Assembly: GCA_014706295.1 (NCBI GenBank)
Contig: JACSVZ010000012.1
Location: 14,130,227 to 14,194,226 of the forward strand
Length of the DNA: 64,000 bases
Direction of reading: 5' to 3'
From: Lycocorax pyrrhopterus obiensis
Taxonomy: Eukaryota; Chordata; Aves; Passeriformes; Paradisaeidae
Made by a program: the position numbers and the translations under genes. Below are positions 10,061 to 22,700 of the stretch, in pieces. Every line of letters begins with the position of its first letter. Position 1 is the stretch's first letter. Under the pieces are notes generated by a model. That model had not been told where the DNA came from, made no database searches, and saw only the letters and a program-made list of their open reading frames with translations.

Positions 10061-13000
10061 AAAGTAAAAACAGGGAGGGCGTTTGGTCAAGGCCTCGGCA
10101 CCGCCTGTCACTGAGGCGAATAGCCAGAACACCACCGAAAGAGGATAGCATATGGCACAGCACGGCTCGTTTGTATTTTTAAGGAGTTGGAGTATATAGA
10201 AATCTATCTATGTATCTATAAAAATATAAGTTGTAAATAGGGAGAGAAATACACACCACCTGCTTGTGGTCACGGAACTGCCATTTAAAATCACTCGTCT
10301 TCGCCTTAAAACCTTAAGCACACTTGTGCTGGCTGCGCAGCTGCAGCTGAAGCCCGTTACAATTGTAATGTTTTGGGGTTATAATCAATGCTGTGCTGCT
10401 CATACGGAAATTGATGCAAACACTGAAATTTCACTGTGAGCAGTGGCATTGCTCAAGCTTTTCCCGAGCTTTTCTGTCAAAAGAGCATTGCCTTTTTATT
10501 TTGTATTTTTTTCTGCCTGGAGTTGAGCAGGAAAACAAGTGCTCTTTTCCTACTACATTTAGCTCTGCTCAGGGTCCTCATAATGAATATTACATTGAAG
10601 TCAGGATCAACAATCATTTCCTCCAAATCATTAGCTAATTGTGGCCAAAGGTCTGCAGGTGTAAAATTACCTGAGATGGGATGGGAGTGTTCATACGCTG
10701 GATCTGCATTTCGAATGCATGATTGAAATCAGGATTTCAGTGTTGAAATCAGGACTTCTTTCTCAATGCTTAGTCTGGCTGTGGCAAGAACCAAAATCGC
10801 TCCTGAGCAACCCTTCATACCAGGCCAGGAGGCAGAGGAGAGAGGTTTAGTGGTACACAGAACACACTGGAGCTTCAAAAACGTCAAGACAGGCACTTCA
10901 CTAATAACTACAAATAAGTTCTGATGGTGAACAATATGATGTCTCCTTTACACATAACATTTTCCCATAATTATATCTCAATCCATAATTTGACATCACC
11001 AAAAGAACCTGACACTGTTATGGCATTGCCTGTTTGGAAACCTTAAGAAAAAAGAATCAACTACAACTTTTAGAATTAAATTAGGCACTGCAAGTTTTCA
11101 CTTCCAGCAAAGCAATTTAATTTTTAATCCATTCAAACAATTTTAGCTGGAAACCCCTTGAATTTTAAGCAAAGAATGGTTATTTTGGCAGAACTGAGGG
11201 GTGGTATTTTCTGCAGTGGATCTCTCCGGGAGATGCAACATGCCCCTGTCAGTGCAAAACTGATGTGAAGAAATCCTTTGGTTTGTGTCTTTCAACACTT
11301 CTGCTGGTTTATTCAAGTTCTTGCTCAAGTTGCTGCACTGATGGGAATTAGGAGCCCTCTGAAGAAAATCCTGCAAGAACTTGCAAGTGCCCGTTGCACA
11401 GACTGAAAATACTCCCATTCCTACCAAGACACAGGAACTATGCCAGGGCACAGGAACATCTCGTTGCACAATGCTCTAAACTGAACTCAAAAACACTCAA
11501 AAGCCAAAGGAATTGTGGTATTCCCAGTGAAGATGGATCCAAAAGCACTGGCACTTAACAGTCTCTCCTGGCTACCAAATGGGCATCTATTTCACAGGAC
11601 ATTTCAAGGCCGTTCCTTGAAAGGCAACAAGGATGTGGTTCTCTGGTCACTATTGGTACCCAACATCAGCTGGAGGATGCAGCCACAGAGACAGGCAGAG
11701 CAAGGAGAAGCAGCCCTCCCAAAATCAGGCAGCTGATCTGAGGCAGACTGGACTTCCACTCCCAATTTTTTAATAATTCACTTTTCCTCCCCACCAGGGA
11801 ACTGCTCTGTATCAGATATGGCTCAGGGCTCCAGTGTTTTAGGCTCCAGCATGAAAATATTGGCTTAATTTAACGTGTACTCACCCCTGAATTATGACTC
11901 TGTAGATGCAGGCAGGTCCCTGAAATAGCAACACTTCAGATACACGCTGTGAGAGGCAGAATATTTACTGTCACACTGTGGCTTTGGGTTGTCTCTGCAG
12001 AAAACAACGATTATGGGACTTGTGAACATTATTGCCGACATGAAAAGGTTTTTAAAATAACTGTTTGAATTCGCTGTGCCGTGGGATTTATAGTAAATAT
12101 GATTATCTACATATCTGTGAATATACAAATTACATATTATACAGAATGTACATATTTATCCCCAGTGTGCTGCAGTCAGCATTGCTCAAAATTTCTGTTT
12201 CACTTTCTGCTCAGTTTAAGAGCAGATCCCCTGCTTTCTGTTAAGACTTGTAACACTGGTGGCTCTTTGGCATCTTCAGATTAACTTTTTTATGCTTTTC
12301 ATACAAATTTATTCAATTCAGGTCAGCAGTGATCAGAGAAGCAGCCACTGAGGCCAATTCCAGTGAGGAAAGTTTGTGTTTGCATTAATTTATTGTGTTA
12401 ATCTCCCTTCTCAACGACTTTGGCCATGCTGGATGACAGAGCTCAGTGCAAACTTAGCACAGAGACTTGAAAGGGCCAAACAAAGAAAAATGCAGCATTT
12501 TCCTCAAGAGCAGTTTGGTTTGTTTTCCTCTCAAGTGTGAATTTTGGGATGGTACAGGCCACTATATCCATCTCCTCTTGTAAGCCTGCCAGGAAAACAA
12601 GCGTTTCCATTCAGTAACTCACATGGCACAAGTTTGAGTGGTATAAACCAAAATTCATGTGCTTCTCCTGGGAAGTGAAAAGAATTGTCATTTCCAAGAA
12701 GAATCACCATCATTCAGTCAGTGCGCTGGGCATTAAAGAATCTCTAAACACATTAAAAATACAGTTCCCAACTAAAAAACCTAATCCCTGTCCCTTGATT
12801 TCCTGAAGCATGTTGCAAGATAACTTTGAACACTCATTTTTCAAACTAACTGCTGAACTACTTGAGACAGAACAAGTCCAGGGATCGAGAGGCATCAGTG
12901 AAACAAAACTCTGGCTGAATCTCTCTCTGCCTCCTGCCACAGCTCTGATTTCCTGGGTTCTAAGGATTTGATGTGGCACAGTTCCATGAAGGACTGGTTT

Positions 13001-13150
13001 ATTGATTTCGTTCTGGACTGGGTTTTAACCCGTTTACCCCTTGTTTACTTGATTCTCTGAAATCCCAGGAATTTTTGAACCCAGGAGTTACTGGGAAACC
13101 ACAAGATCTCAATGGGTAAGGTTTGGGCAGACCCAGAACTGCCCTGGGAA
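10061..13150. other. intergenic sequence, no gene recognised
   Basis: AT-rich unique DNA between the SLX4 CpG island and the orphan open frame at 13157. I found no DNASE1-like exon, no recognisable repeat and no RNA gene. Confidence 0.5.
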
Positions 13151-13156
13151 GAACTT

Positions 13157-13313
13157 TCAACTGAGCAGGGTGTTGGGCAGAGCCTCTTGAAGGTGCTGTA
13201 AGTTTGTGTTTACTGCCTCATCCAAATCCAGCAGGTACTTGTCTTCATGCCTCTCGATCTTGGAGGGGTCTGTTTCACTTTGTGCTGGGATTCTGGAGTC
13301 CTGTGCTGTGTCC
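13157..13313 (-). CDS. candidate terminal coding exon of an unrecognised gene
   Basis: On the minus strand a frame runs open from a TGA at about 13325 to a TGA at 13157-13159. Possible acceptors are gcattag/GG (exon edge 13313) and gcacag/GA (exon edge 13300). Its C-terminal part includes KIERHEDKYLLDLDEAVNTN, then LQHLQEALPNTLLS and stop. The peptide is charged, helical in character and has a plausible codon mix, unlike the surrounding noise frames. I do not recognise the family. It has no ATG, so it would be the last exon of a gene or a pseudogene remnant. A possible short upstream exon (cttgtccag/AC at about 13624 to TTGG/GTAGG at about 13593) is too weak to call. It could also be chance. 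Confidence 0.3.
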
Positions 13314-13329
13314 CTAATGCAGATTCACG

Positions 13330-14765
13330 GTGTCTCTTAAGGAAATCTATTTAAGCTCCATGCAGACCTTATTTGTACAGTAATTCTGACTCGCTTCACA
13401 ACAAGAGCAAGAGGATTAATTAATAACTGCAGAAGTGCTAAACATTATTAATGGCTCCCAAGTTTTCTTCTCTTGGAAACAGTGGCCATTTCTTCCCATA
13501 ATGTTTTAAACAGTTGCTGCTCAAGGAGCTTAGATTGCAGATTCCTGGCTTGCGGTTTGTCCATAAATCACAGACCTGGAGCCTACCCAAGACACTCTCG
13601 ATGGTCTCAGCAGGAAGTCTGGACAAGAGAAAACTGTTCTCAGTCTGGCCCCGTGAACCACTTTATGGCCAGTCCAGTTTCAACGTCCCACACCAGACGT
13701 GAGAGGGATTCTGTCCAAGTTTAAAAGCATGAGGTCTCTGGAATGTCCTTTCAGACTGGATTTCACTCTCCATAAATATTTTCTGTCTTCTGCCCTGGAG
13801 GATATAGGTTTGACTTCACAGCTGATGAGCCTGGGCAGCACAGGAGAAGAGGCCGTGCTGTTTATCACCAATGGTTTTTCAGCACACAAAATTTAACTTG
13901 TAGAGAAAGATGAACAAACCCCCCCCCAAACCCCAGAAACCTAACACAAGATAAAGTCAGGCAGCCGTAAATAAGATCCCAGAAAAAAAATCAAATCCAG
14001 TAGATCAAGTTTCTGCACAAAGCAGCATTGCTTACAGCTAGGAAACTATTTACCAAAGAGCCTCTGTTGCCTTTTCAGACAGAATCATTATCCAGAGACC
14101 AGCTTTAGAGCAACTTGCCTGTGTTCCTGTCAGCACTTCAGTTTGTGTTCATCAACATGATGCCATACATCCACCTTTTCCCACGAGAATCTGCTCTGTT
14201 AGCCAAGCATATCATCCTCACACACCAGCATTCCCTGCAGGTGTTTGCAAAATAAAAGGAAGAGCTGAGTCCCAGAGGTGAGGATCCAGTGGCTTAGACA
14301 AAGCAGCATGATAGAATGTGTGAGATTTGGGCCAAAGCACCCTCCTGATCCTGCTGCTGTTGCTCCTTCCTGCATCTCAGGACCATCACCCCCTCTCACC
14401 ATGTTTGATGGGCACAGGGACACAGGGTAGGTGTGCGCTCCAATAACAGACATCTTATTTGCCTTTTAGTCACAAATCCCTCATGGCAAAAAATGAGCAC
14501 CTGAAGGGCTGCTGGGATTCCTGGAGGATTCTCAGGATGGGGAGGTTAGAGATGTGTCAGGCAGTTCATGGCCAGCTCGCTCCTAGCATGCTGTGCTTCT
14601 CACTGCAGCAAAGGTTACAAACCAGCAGCCAGCCTCAGCTCAGGCATTGTATCAACAGCTGCTATTTTTAGGCACTTTGTCAGGTGTGCAGTTTGCAGGA
14701 TGCCACACTCACCTGCTGTGCTGCTCGCAGCACAAATCACCAAAGGTTTTAATTTCTTCAGTCTG
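13330..14765. other. intergenic sequence, no gene recognised
   Basis: Unique sequence without recognisable coding exons or repeats. A short C-run occurs at about 13919-13928. Confidence 0.45.
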
Positions 14766-15335
14766 TTACAATCACACAATCATTTGGGTTGGAAAAGATC
14801 CTCAAGTCCAACCATTAACGCAGCACTAGCCCATGTCCCAAGTGCCACATCCATGTGTCTTTTGAATCCCTCCAGGGATGGTGACTCCACCACTGCCCTG
14901 GGCAGCTGTGCCAGTGCCTGACCACCCTTTCGGTGAAGAAATTTTCCCAATATCCAATCTGAACCTGTCTTGGCTTAACTTGAGGCCATTTCCTCTCATC
15001 TTGTCCCTTGCTCTCTGGGAGCAGAGCCTGACTCCCGCCCCTGGCTGCACCCTCCTGTCAGGGAGTTGTGCAGGGCCAGGAGGTCCCTCCTTAGCCACCT
15101 TTTCTCCAGGCTGAGCCCCTTTCCCAGCTCCCTCAGCTGCTCCTGGTGCTCCAGCCCCTTCCCCAGCTCCGTTCCCTTCTCTGGACAAGCTCCAGCCCCT
15201 CCATGTCTTTCTTCTTGTGAGGGGCCCAGGACTGCCCCCAGGACTGGAAGTGCCTCAGCAGTGCTCAGCACGAGGGACAGTCACTGCCCTGGTCCTGCTG
15301 GCCACAATGTTCCTGACAGGATGTATCACCAGGGC
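14766..15335 (-). mobile_element. CR1 LINE copy, about 570 bp, minus orientation
   Basis: Starts with cacacaatcatttgggttgg and the CR1 3' phrase ctcaagtccaaccattaacg. It then covers the gggatggtgactccaccac and ccctgggcagc segments and runs on into the reverse-transcriptase C-terminal and 3' UTR junction near 15330. The phrases differ from the copy at 8607, so it belongs to another CR1 subfamily. It is the longest LINE copy in the window. Confidence 0.87.
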
Positions 15336-15974
15336 TGTAGGATGGAGAAGGTGGCTCCTTGATCGTCTCAACATCCTCTAAACTGTCACATTTTTTTCCT
15401 CTTCTGCATCTGAATAAAAATTAAATATTAGGTGATGTTAATAAAACTTCTCAAATGGTCCCCCAAGTAGCAGGACTTTTTCACTCCTCTATGCACAGCC
15501 AGGCTTCCTGTAGCTTGAAGAGGTGGAGGCTGTCCTGTCCAGCACAGCACCAAAAGAGTTAACCAAATCCAGTCCCAGCATCTTAATCTGGCCATTTAAA
15601 GATAAGATAAATATCAGGGCTGCTCAGAGGCTCACTGAGCAGGAGAAAGGATTCTTATAAGCCAGTTTGCATGGTGTAAAGCAGACACATAGGGGGAATT
15701 AGCATGGCATTTCTGTCTGAACAGCCAGTGATCCTTGGTTCAAATCAAGGGCTACATCCCATTTTCAGAGACAAAACTAACAGGGTTCATAGCTACAGAT
15801 TCTCCTGCTTTCCATCTACACTCTCTGTTTTTTTCACAGCCCTCTCTTGCCACCGTGTCCAGTGCTTGATGCCCTGAAGAACCAAACAGCATCTGAAGAG
15901 AGATGAACCAACATCACCAGCTAGAAAACACAAAGACCATCAAAATAAAGAGGAGAGTGAAGTGGGGGAGGTGT

Positions 15975-16695
15975 CTGGAAAATAAGAACTGTTTATTTAT
16001 CATAAATACAGATCGGCTAGGTGTGCAGTTCATCCCATGGACTCTCCAGAAAGCCACACACTGGAAAGCTGCCTCCCAGTTACTTCCCTTTTTCCACAAG
16101 ACCAGGATGAACTTGCTTATCCAGCAGCTCAGTGATCTCTTCTGCTATGGGATTGCACTGACATGTTCCACCAACAGTATCTGTGTCTGTCAAAGGCAGC
16201 AATCTGTCTCCATGCCAGCAAACTCCTCCTGCATGGTCAAGACCTGGAGGTTTCTTAACTAATTTAATTAATTCTTCCAGTGCTCGCTCAGAGCACAGAG
16301 GTGCGCAGGGAATAGGGGGAATTTGTGGATAGGGGGGTGTATTCACAGACCTAACTGGGAAGCTTGCTGCCAACATCTGTTTTGAGAAAGGCCAGTTTTA
16401 GAAACAGTATGAAATGAGGCTCTTCAGGTTTGTGTCAGAAATTTGGCCACATTGTTTAAGCAACAACCTCTGGATTTTGTCCCCATTAAGAATACTGCAC
16501 TTTGAACAAGCTGATGATGTAGGATCTGATAATTACAGGTGGCTCCTCCCCATGCAGGGAGGGCTGAATGTCCCCAGCATCGTCCCTGCCCTATGCCCAT
16601 GAACCTGTGCTGGACAGTGCCTGCAAGCAGCTGCTGAGAGTGGCTGTGCCTGAGGCAAGAGATCAGCACAGAGTTCATCCTTCAGTCCTTGGGGC
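15975..16695 (-). other. TRAP1: TRAP1 3' UTR with candidate polyadenylation signal
   Basis: Runs from the TRAP1 stop codon to the first canonical minus-strand AATAAA, which reads TTTATT at 15992-15997 on the plus strand. Cleavage would be expected about 15-25 bp further, near 15975. The downstream sequence is not clearly GU-rich, so the exact end is uncertain. Confidence 0.5.
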
Positions 16696-16797
16696 TCAGT
16701 TCTTCTCCAGGATTCTGGTGAGAAGTTCGTTCAGCCGGTTCACCATTGGCCTGGGATCTTCATTCAGTCCTGCTGCAATCATGGCATTCTCATAAAT
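16696..16797 (-). CDS. TRAP1: TRAP1 exon 18 (C-terminus)
   Basis: Encodes residues 673-705, starting [11 protein letters not shown], the last helices of the dimerisation domain. Stop TGA is at 16696-16698. The acceptor is tttttcag at 16798. Confidence 0.95.
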   Translation of the reverse strand: MYENAMIAAGLNEDPRPMVNRLNELLTRILEKN

Positions 16798-19700
16798 CTG
16801 AAAAAGACAAGAAAGCACTAAGTAAGCAGCAAAGCGACCTGCCTGAGGGAGGAAGGGAATGTCACTGTCCAGGACCTGCATGCTGAGATCAAGAATGTCT
16901 TCTAGGGCACCTGCTAGGAAAACATGGACCACAAGTCCCAGAAATAGCCAGGGACCACAGAAGGATGTGACTCTTGCCCACTGTAATGGTTCACCCTGTT
17001 CCCTGCCATGCATGATCTGCAAGCTGGCTCTGGGAAGGATGGTGCTGCTTCTGGAGAAGGTCTGGCTCTCTCACCTGGTCAAGCAACATCTGGGCCAGAT
17101 CAGGCTGACTGTCCTTCAGCTCGCTGAGCTTCTTAATCAGAGCATGCCTGTAAGAGAGAGATCAACACTGAGACTTGCTTATTTTGGACACAATGAGAAG
17201 TTTATTTCCAGAATGAGCAGCTAAGTCACAGTGGGTCACCAAAGTCAACTTCCTTGCTCCTGTTGTGGGGCCTTCTCTCTTCTCTCCCATCTGTCCCTAT
17301 AAGCCCCATGGTTCCCAAAGGGTTGGACACTGTGTGTGGGGGGCTCATCTCGACGGTGCCACCCAGCCTCACAGATTAAGGCTCTGTAGCACCGACTGCA
17401 CTTAATGGGGAGGAGTCTGCTAATTGGCAGCCTTACACTGCCTCCTCTCTGCCTCCACCCCCGCGAGGCTGCTGTGCCCCAGGCCTGGTGCTGGTGTTGT
17501 CCCCCCTTACCCTGTGTTGATCTCCAGGGTGGGCTGCAGGAGCTGGGCTCGCTCCTCCTGGGTCTTGGCCAGCTGCTGCATGCGCAGGAAGTGGCGGGCA
17601 GCGCCCATCTCGAGCACGGTGATCATGGCAGGGTGGGTGTCCAGCCGGGTGGTCACCTGTGGCACAAGCACCAGTCAATGCTGCCATGGACAATGCACGT
17701 CTTAGAGGTGGGGAAAGTCTGAGGACTTGGTGTCTCCTCAGCACAGATCCACACCAAACCTCCACATGGTTCATCTCCATCCCACAGGAGCTGCCTAAAC
17801 CAGCAGGAAAGATGGGGGCCCAAATGGCCCCACAGTCCACAGGCAGTGGGTTGCAGCTGGACCCAAAGCATTCCTTGCCAATACACCTTTCTAGTCCACA
17901 AGCAAGAAAAGTCACCAGCCTGTTCTGGTAACCTGAGCATCGATTGGCTTTGCTCAATACACATTGTTATGTGGTTCTTCCATTGCCACACTGACCATCC
18001 AATGACAAATGCCAGCATCCATACCATTTACACACAGGAGGCACAGAGAAGAATGACTTCCCACAGGGTCAAAAGAAAAATCTGTGGCAGCAGATCCCCA
18101 ACCACCCAACATCTTTTTTCCCTAGATTGTTACCTCCGTGGATCTCCTGTACTCAGTTACCCAGACACAGAATACCCACCTTCACTCCAGTGACTCGAGA
18201 GCCTAAGGCATTCCTCATCCAGGCCATCAGATCCTCAGCCTCCTTCTCTGTCAGACGTTCTCCAGCTGGCAGGGAAAGAGGGCACACCTGAGAGTGCATC
18301 TATAGTGTGCAACGGACAGTGAGCTGAGTTTCCACACTTCCATTTATCAGTTCTCTTGTGGGAATAGGAATGCAGCACCACTCAGCACACACCTACATAT
18401 CCTCATCCTAGACCATGCCATAACCTGAGAGGGCAGGCTCATGCCTTGCCAGTGGCTGCCTGCCTCCGTCCGGGCACCAGATGTATGCATGAGGTTGAAA
18501 TAAAATCATGACAACTCCACACATGACATTCCATTTAACTCTGATCATGTGAGATGAAACAAATCTGCAAAAACTCTAAGTTGCCTCAGACCATGTGAAT
18601 GGGAGGGTGGAAGGCTCTTGCTTGGGAGCTGCAAGAGCAGGGGAGGAAGGTGTCCCCTCACTGGTTGCTCAGGGTAGCAGGACAGTGTGCAGCAGGAGGG
18701 GCCAGGGGAGCCTCACGGTACCTGGGCGGCTCTCCTCAAACTTCTCTTCTTTATAGTGATCAACAACAATGTCTGTCTCCACAGAGATCAGCTTCTTCTT
18801 GTCAAACTCCCGGAGGTGCAAGAGTGTCAGCTCATCAAACTGCTCATAGCAGAACAGCACCTGTGCCAACAAAGGGACAGTAACACATTGTTTGGGATGT
18901 AACAGCATTCCCTCGTTCCCAAGGCAGCTCCGCACCAAACAGCAGGAACATCTCACAGGAAACTCGCAGGTTCAACCCCACAGTGACCATCGCTCAGGAC
19001 CTGACATGAAAGCAAACCCTTTGGAGGGATTTGTTACCATGGGTGGCAGGTCTGCAGCTGAACAAGTCCTGCTGCCCAGGGAAAGTGAGAACCAGCACTG
19101 ACTCCAGTCCTGAGAGGGCCACCTGCCCATAGAGGACACCTGTAACACCATTACAGCCCTGCACAGCAGCTCCCAGGCTCCTGATCCGGGGTCCAGCAAA
19201 GGTAGGAAACAGATGTCAGAACAAGATGTCTGCACAAGTACTACATCATAGAATATGCTGAGTTGTAGAGGACCCATCAGGATCATTGTGTCCCATCTTC
19301 TGTCCCTGCACAGCACACCCCAACAATCCCACCCTGTACATGAAAGCATTGTCCAAATGCTTCTTGAACTCAGACAGGCTTGGTGCTGTGACCACTTCCC
19401 TGGGGAGTCTGTCCCAGTGCCTAAAATCTCTGGGTGAAAACTTTCTCCTGATACCTAAACCTTCCCTGACTCAGCTCCAGCCATTCCCTTGGGTCCTGCC
19501 ATTGGTCATGAGAGTGAAGAGATCGGTACCCGCCCCTTGTGAGGATGCTGAAGATCACAATGACGTCTCCCCTCAGTCTCCTTTTCTCCAGCTGAACAGA
19601 CCAAGTGCCCTCAGCTGCTCCTCATATGGCTTCCCCTCCAGGCCCTTCAGCATTCTCATGGCCCTCCTTTGGATACTCTCTAACAGCTGAATTTTTTTTT

Positions 19701-22700
19701 TTTTACGTTGTGGTTAAGAGTGTGTGACAGGTCCCTCCTGACCTCATGCCACAGTCTGAGCAGAGGCAGAGGGGGTCAGGCAAAGGCACTGCACTGGCAG
19801 GGCTCTATCACAGGCCTCACTGCCCTGCTCAGCTCTGAGAGCCAGCCCCAACCACTGCTGCAGCAGCTCAGGGTGTTCCCCTGGCTGTGGCACCACTGCT
19901 CACCCACCTCCATGTCCTTCTTCTTCATGGCCTCGAAGTAGGGGGAGTGCTCGGCCAGGTGCCGGTTGGGGGCACACAGGTAGTAGATGTTCCTGCTGCC
20001 GGCCTTCATGCGTGAGCTGTAGTCAGTCAGGCTGGTCAGCTGCCCCGCGGGCAGGGCCGAGGACTCATAACGCAGCAGCTTTGCTATGTCCTCCTGCAAG
20101 AAACGTGCTCCTGTGAGCTCAGGGCGGGGTCACTGTGCTCCACCCAACCACTCCCGGCCCCAAGGATTCCTTTTGTGGCATGCAGGCCTCCTGGCAGCCC
20201 TACAAAAAGGCTCAGGGGATTCCAAATCCTTTCTTTTCTGCTCCAGATATTAAGGAGGCAGAAAAGTGACCTAGACAGGATGTAGGTCAAGCTCTCATGG
20301 AAATGGGAATTCAGGCAGAAGACAACAGGAGGGGAAGACCCTACTTTGTTGCCTATTGTAGTTGACATTGCACTAGGGACCACTGATAACAGCGTGGGTA
20401 CAGAGACTCTGCAGGGTCTCAAAATAAATGGGAAGCAGCACCAGTCAGAAAGAGTGAGAGTTTGGGCTCTAGAGAATCCATAGGTCTTGGCAGACCCAGG
20501 AACACAAGTTACAGGCGTGCGAGTTCCATGGGGAAGTCGCAGCCTCCTTCATCCCAGCTCATGGTAACCTTTCCCATCAGCTGCAGTGCTTCAAGACTCC
20601 TGGTACCTTGACATCCTGCTCTGCTATCGTGACAATCCCCTCTCTCATGAATACCCCGTACTCCTCAAAGAATTTGGCATATTTCTCAGGGTCCTTCTTG
20701 CTCTGGTCAATGAAGAACTTTATCAACCTCTTCTGCAAAACATCACGGAGCTTCCTGCAGCAGGAACAAACCTTTTTAAAGACAGCTGCTAGAGCAAGAC
20801 AAGACATTTTAGGTGAACGTCTCTCTGTGCAGGGTTGTAGTGAGTCCACTGTCCCCTTTCCCTCATGGCTTTACATCTGGTCTTTGTATCTCAATCCAGA
20901 GATAGTCTTGCTTACCTGATCAGGGCACTCTCCTGCAGCAGCTCCCTGCTGAGATTCAGGGGTATATCCTCACTGTCCACAACACCTGGAACACAGAGCA
21001 ACCCTTGAACAGTGATGCAAACACGAGTGCCAGGCTCAGGAGGGCAGCCCTGGCCTCATTCCTGTGAAAGCCATCGCCCACAGCCTGCTATTCCTGGTCC
21101 CACACACACCTCTAAGGAAGCGCAGCCACTTAGGCAGGATGTCTGCAGCTTTGGTTTGGATGAGGATTTTGCGGCTGTAGAGGGCAACGCTGGAGCCCAT
21201 TTCCCTGCTGATGTCAAACATGGATGGCTTCTGCAGAAAAAGAGACAGGAGGTAACACCAGCACTGTGCAGGCTGCCCACGTCACACTGTGGTCTTCCCT
21301 ACAATGCTGGACCCAACGAGAGCTGAAATCTTGGCTCTCTTCCCTAGGGACCTACCTGAGCCAGCCCCCTGCTCCTGTCGTGGCTCAGCATCCCAACTAC
21401 CCTGTGGCACCCAGCCCACTGCAGAGATGCCACACTGGATATTCCTCCCTGCAGCCATATCTACCTCCTTTCCCTAAGGAGCTCTCCCATTCTCCCCTTT
21501 CAGAGCAGCTGGGCAGATGTCCCACGTTCCCAGGACAGGACACGTACTTGCTCGGGCACGTAGAAGATGCTGCGGATGTTGAGGGGAGCGTCGGTCTTGT
21601 AGTGCAGGACGTAGCGGGGCTTGTCGTAAGCCTGAGCTATGAAGCGGTAAAACTCCTCATGCTGCCACTCACCGATGTCCTTGGGGTCCAGCATCCACAG
21701 AGCCTGTGGAGGAGCAGGGAGAGGAGTTCCCATCAGCTCTGTGGCCTCCAGGATGCCGGAGCAGGGACACAGAACCTTTCAAACAGATTCCTCTGCACAG
21801 CTCGGGACCAAGTGAGATGTGGCTCAGGCACATTATCACAGACTAACAAACTACTGCCCCTCATCTGGCCTTGGGCCACCCCTCAGAGGTAACTCTTGCC
21901 CTGCAACATACATAGGGCAGCTTTGTTTAGCCCAAAACAAAAGGGATTTGGCTAACTTCCATTGCCTCACACTTGCCAATGGCCAAGGGCATGCTGGGCA
22001 GATCTCACAGCTCAGCTGACTTGCAGTACTGGTCAAGTTCTCAAGGCCTGACCAGCAAGCAAAGGGAAAGCAAAAGTTTAAGTGAGCCTTTTGCAACCAA
22101 CCTGCCTCTCTGATGGAGGTCACTGTCTCAGCTAAGAGCTTGTGAAGCAGCTCCTGCACTGCCTGTTTTCTGCTGATTTGTTCTGGAGCAGCTTGGGAGA
22201 TGCTTTGTGAACCACTGCAGGGTCACTGCTCCAGCACTATTTTCCACATGCACTGAAGCCATGAGCTCTAGCTTCCACTTGCTGCTGCTCTAACCCCCCA
22301 GTGCTTTCTGGAGCACTCGCAGCATGCTCGCAACATGTTTCAGTTTTCAGTACCTCAGCAGAAGACTCTCATCTAGCAAAGATGTGGGAGTCAACTCAGA
22401 ACTGTGGGTTTCCAGCTGGGTGAAGCCCATCTCAGTCACTGCCTTCTTTGCCATTCAAGCCCTAACGAGTGACAGGAGTGATTTCTGGGGACAACACAAA
22501 ACACGCAGCCGACCCTCAGAGCCCAAGGGTTTCAGGTCCCTGGAAGCCCTGAAATCCTTAAGGATTCCTCTGCCTCAGAGTCTTGTTCCACAGGTGGCTT
22601 CCCATCATTTCCAGCACACACAAGTGTCCTGGAGGGTTTGCAGGATCACAGGTAGGATTATGGACTCACTGGGAGCTAAGGTGTTTTACAGTAGCTATGT

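Noticed and set aside
14826..15271. Gly/Glu-rich minus-strand frames of 91-120 residues
   Set aside because: They lie within the CR1 copy at 14766-15335 and are frames of the LINE, not host genes.
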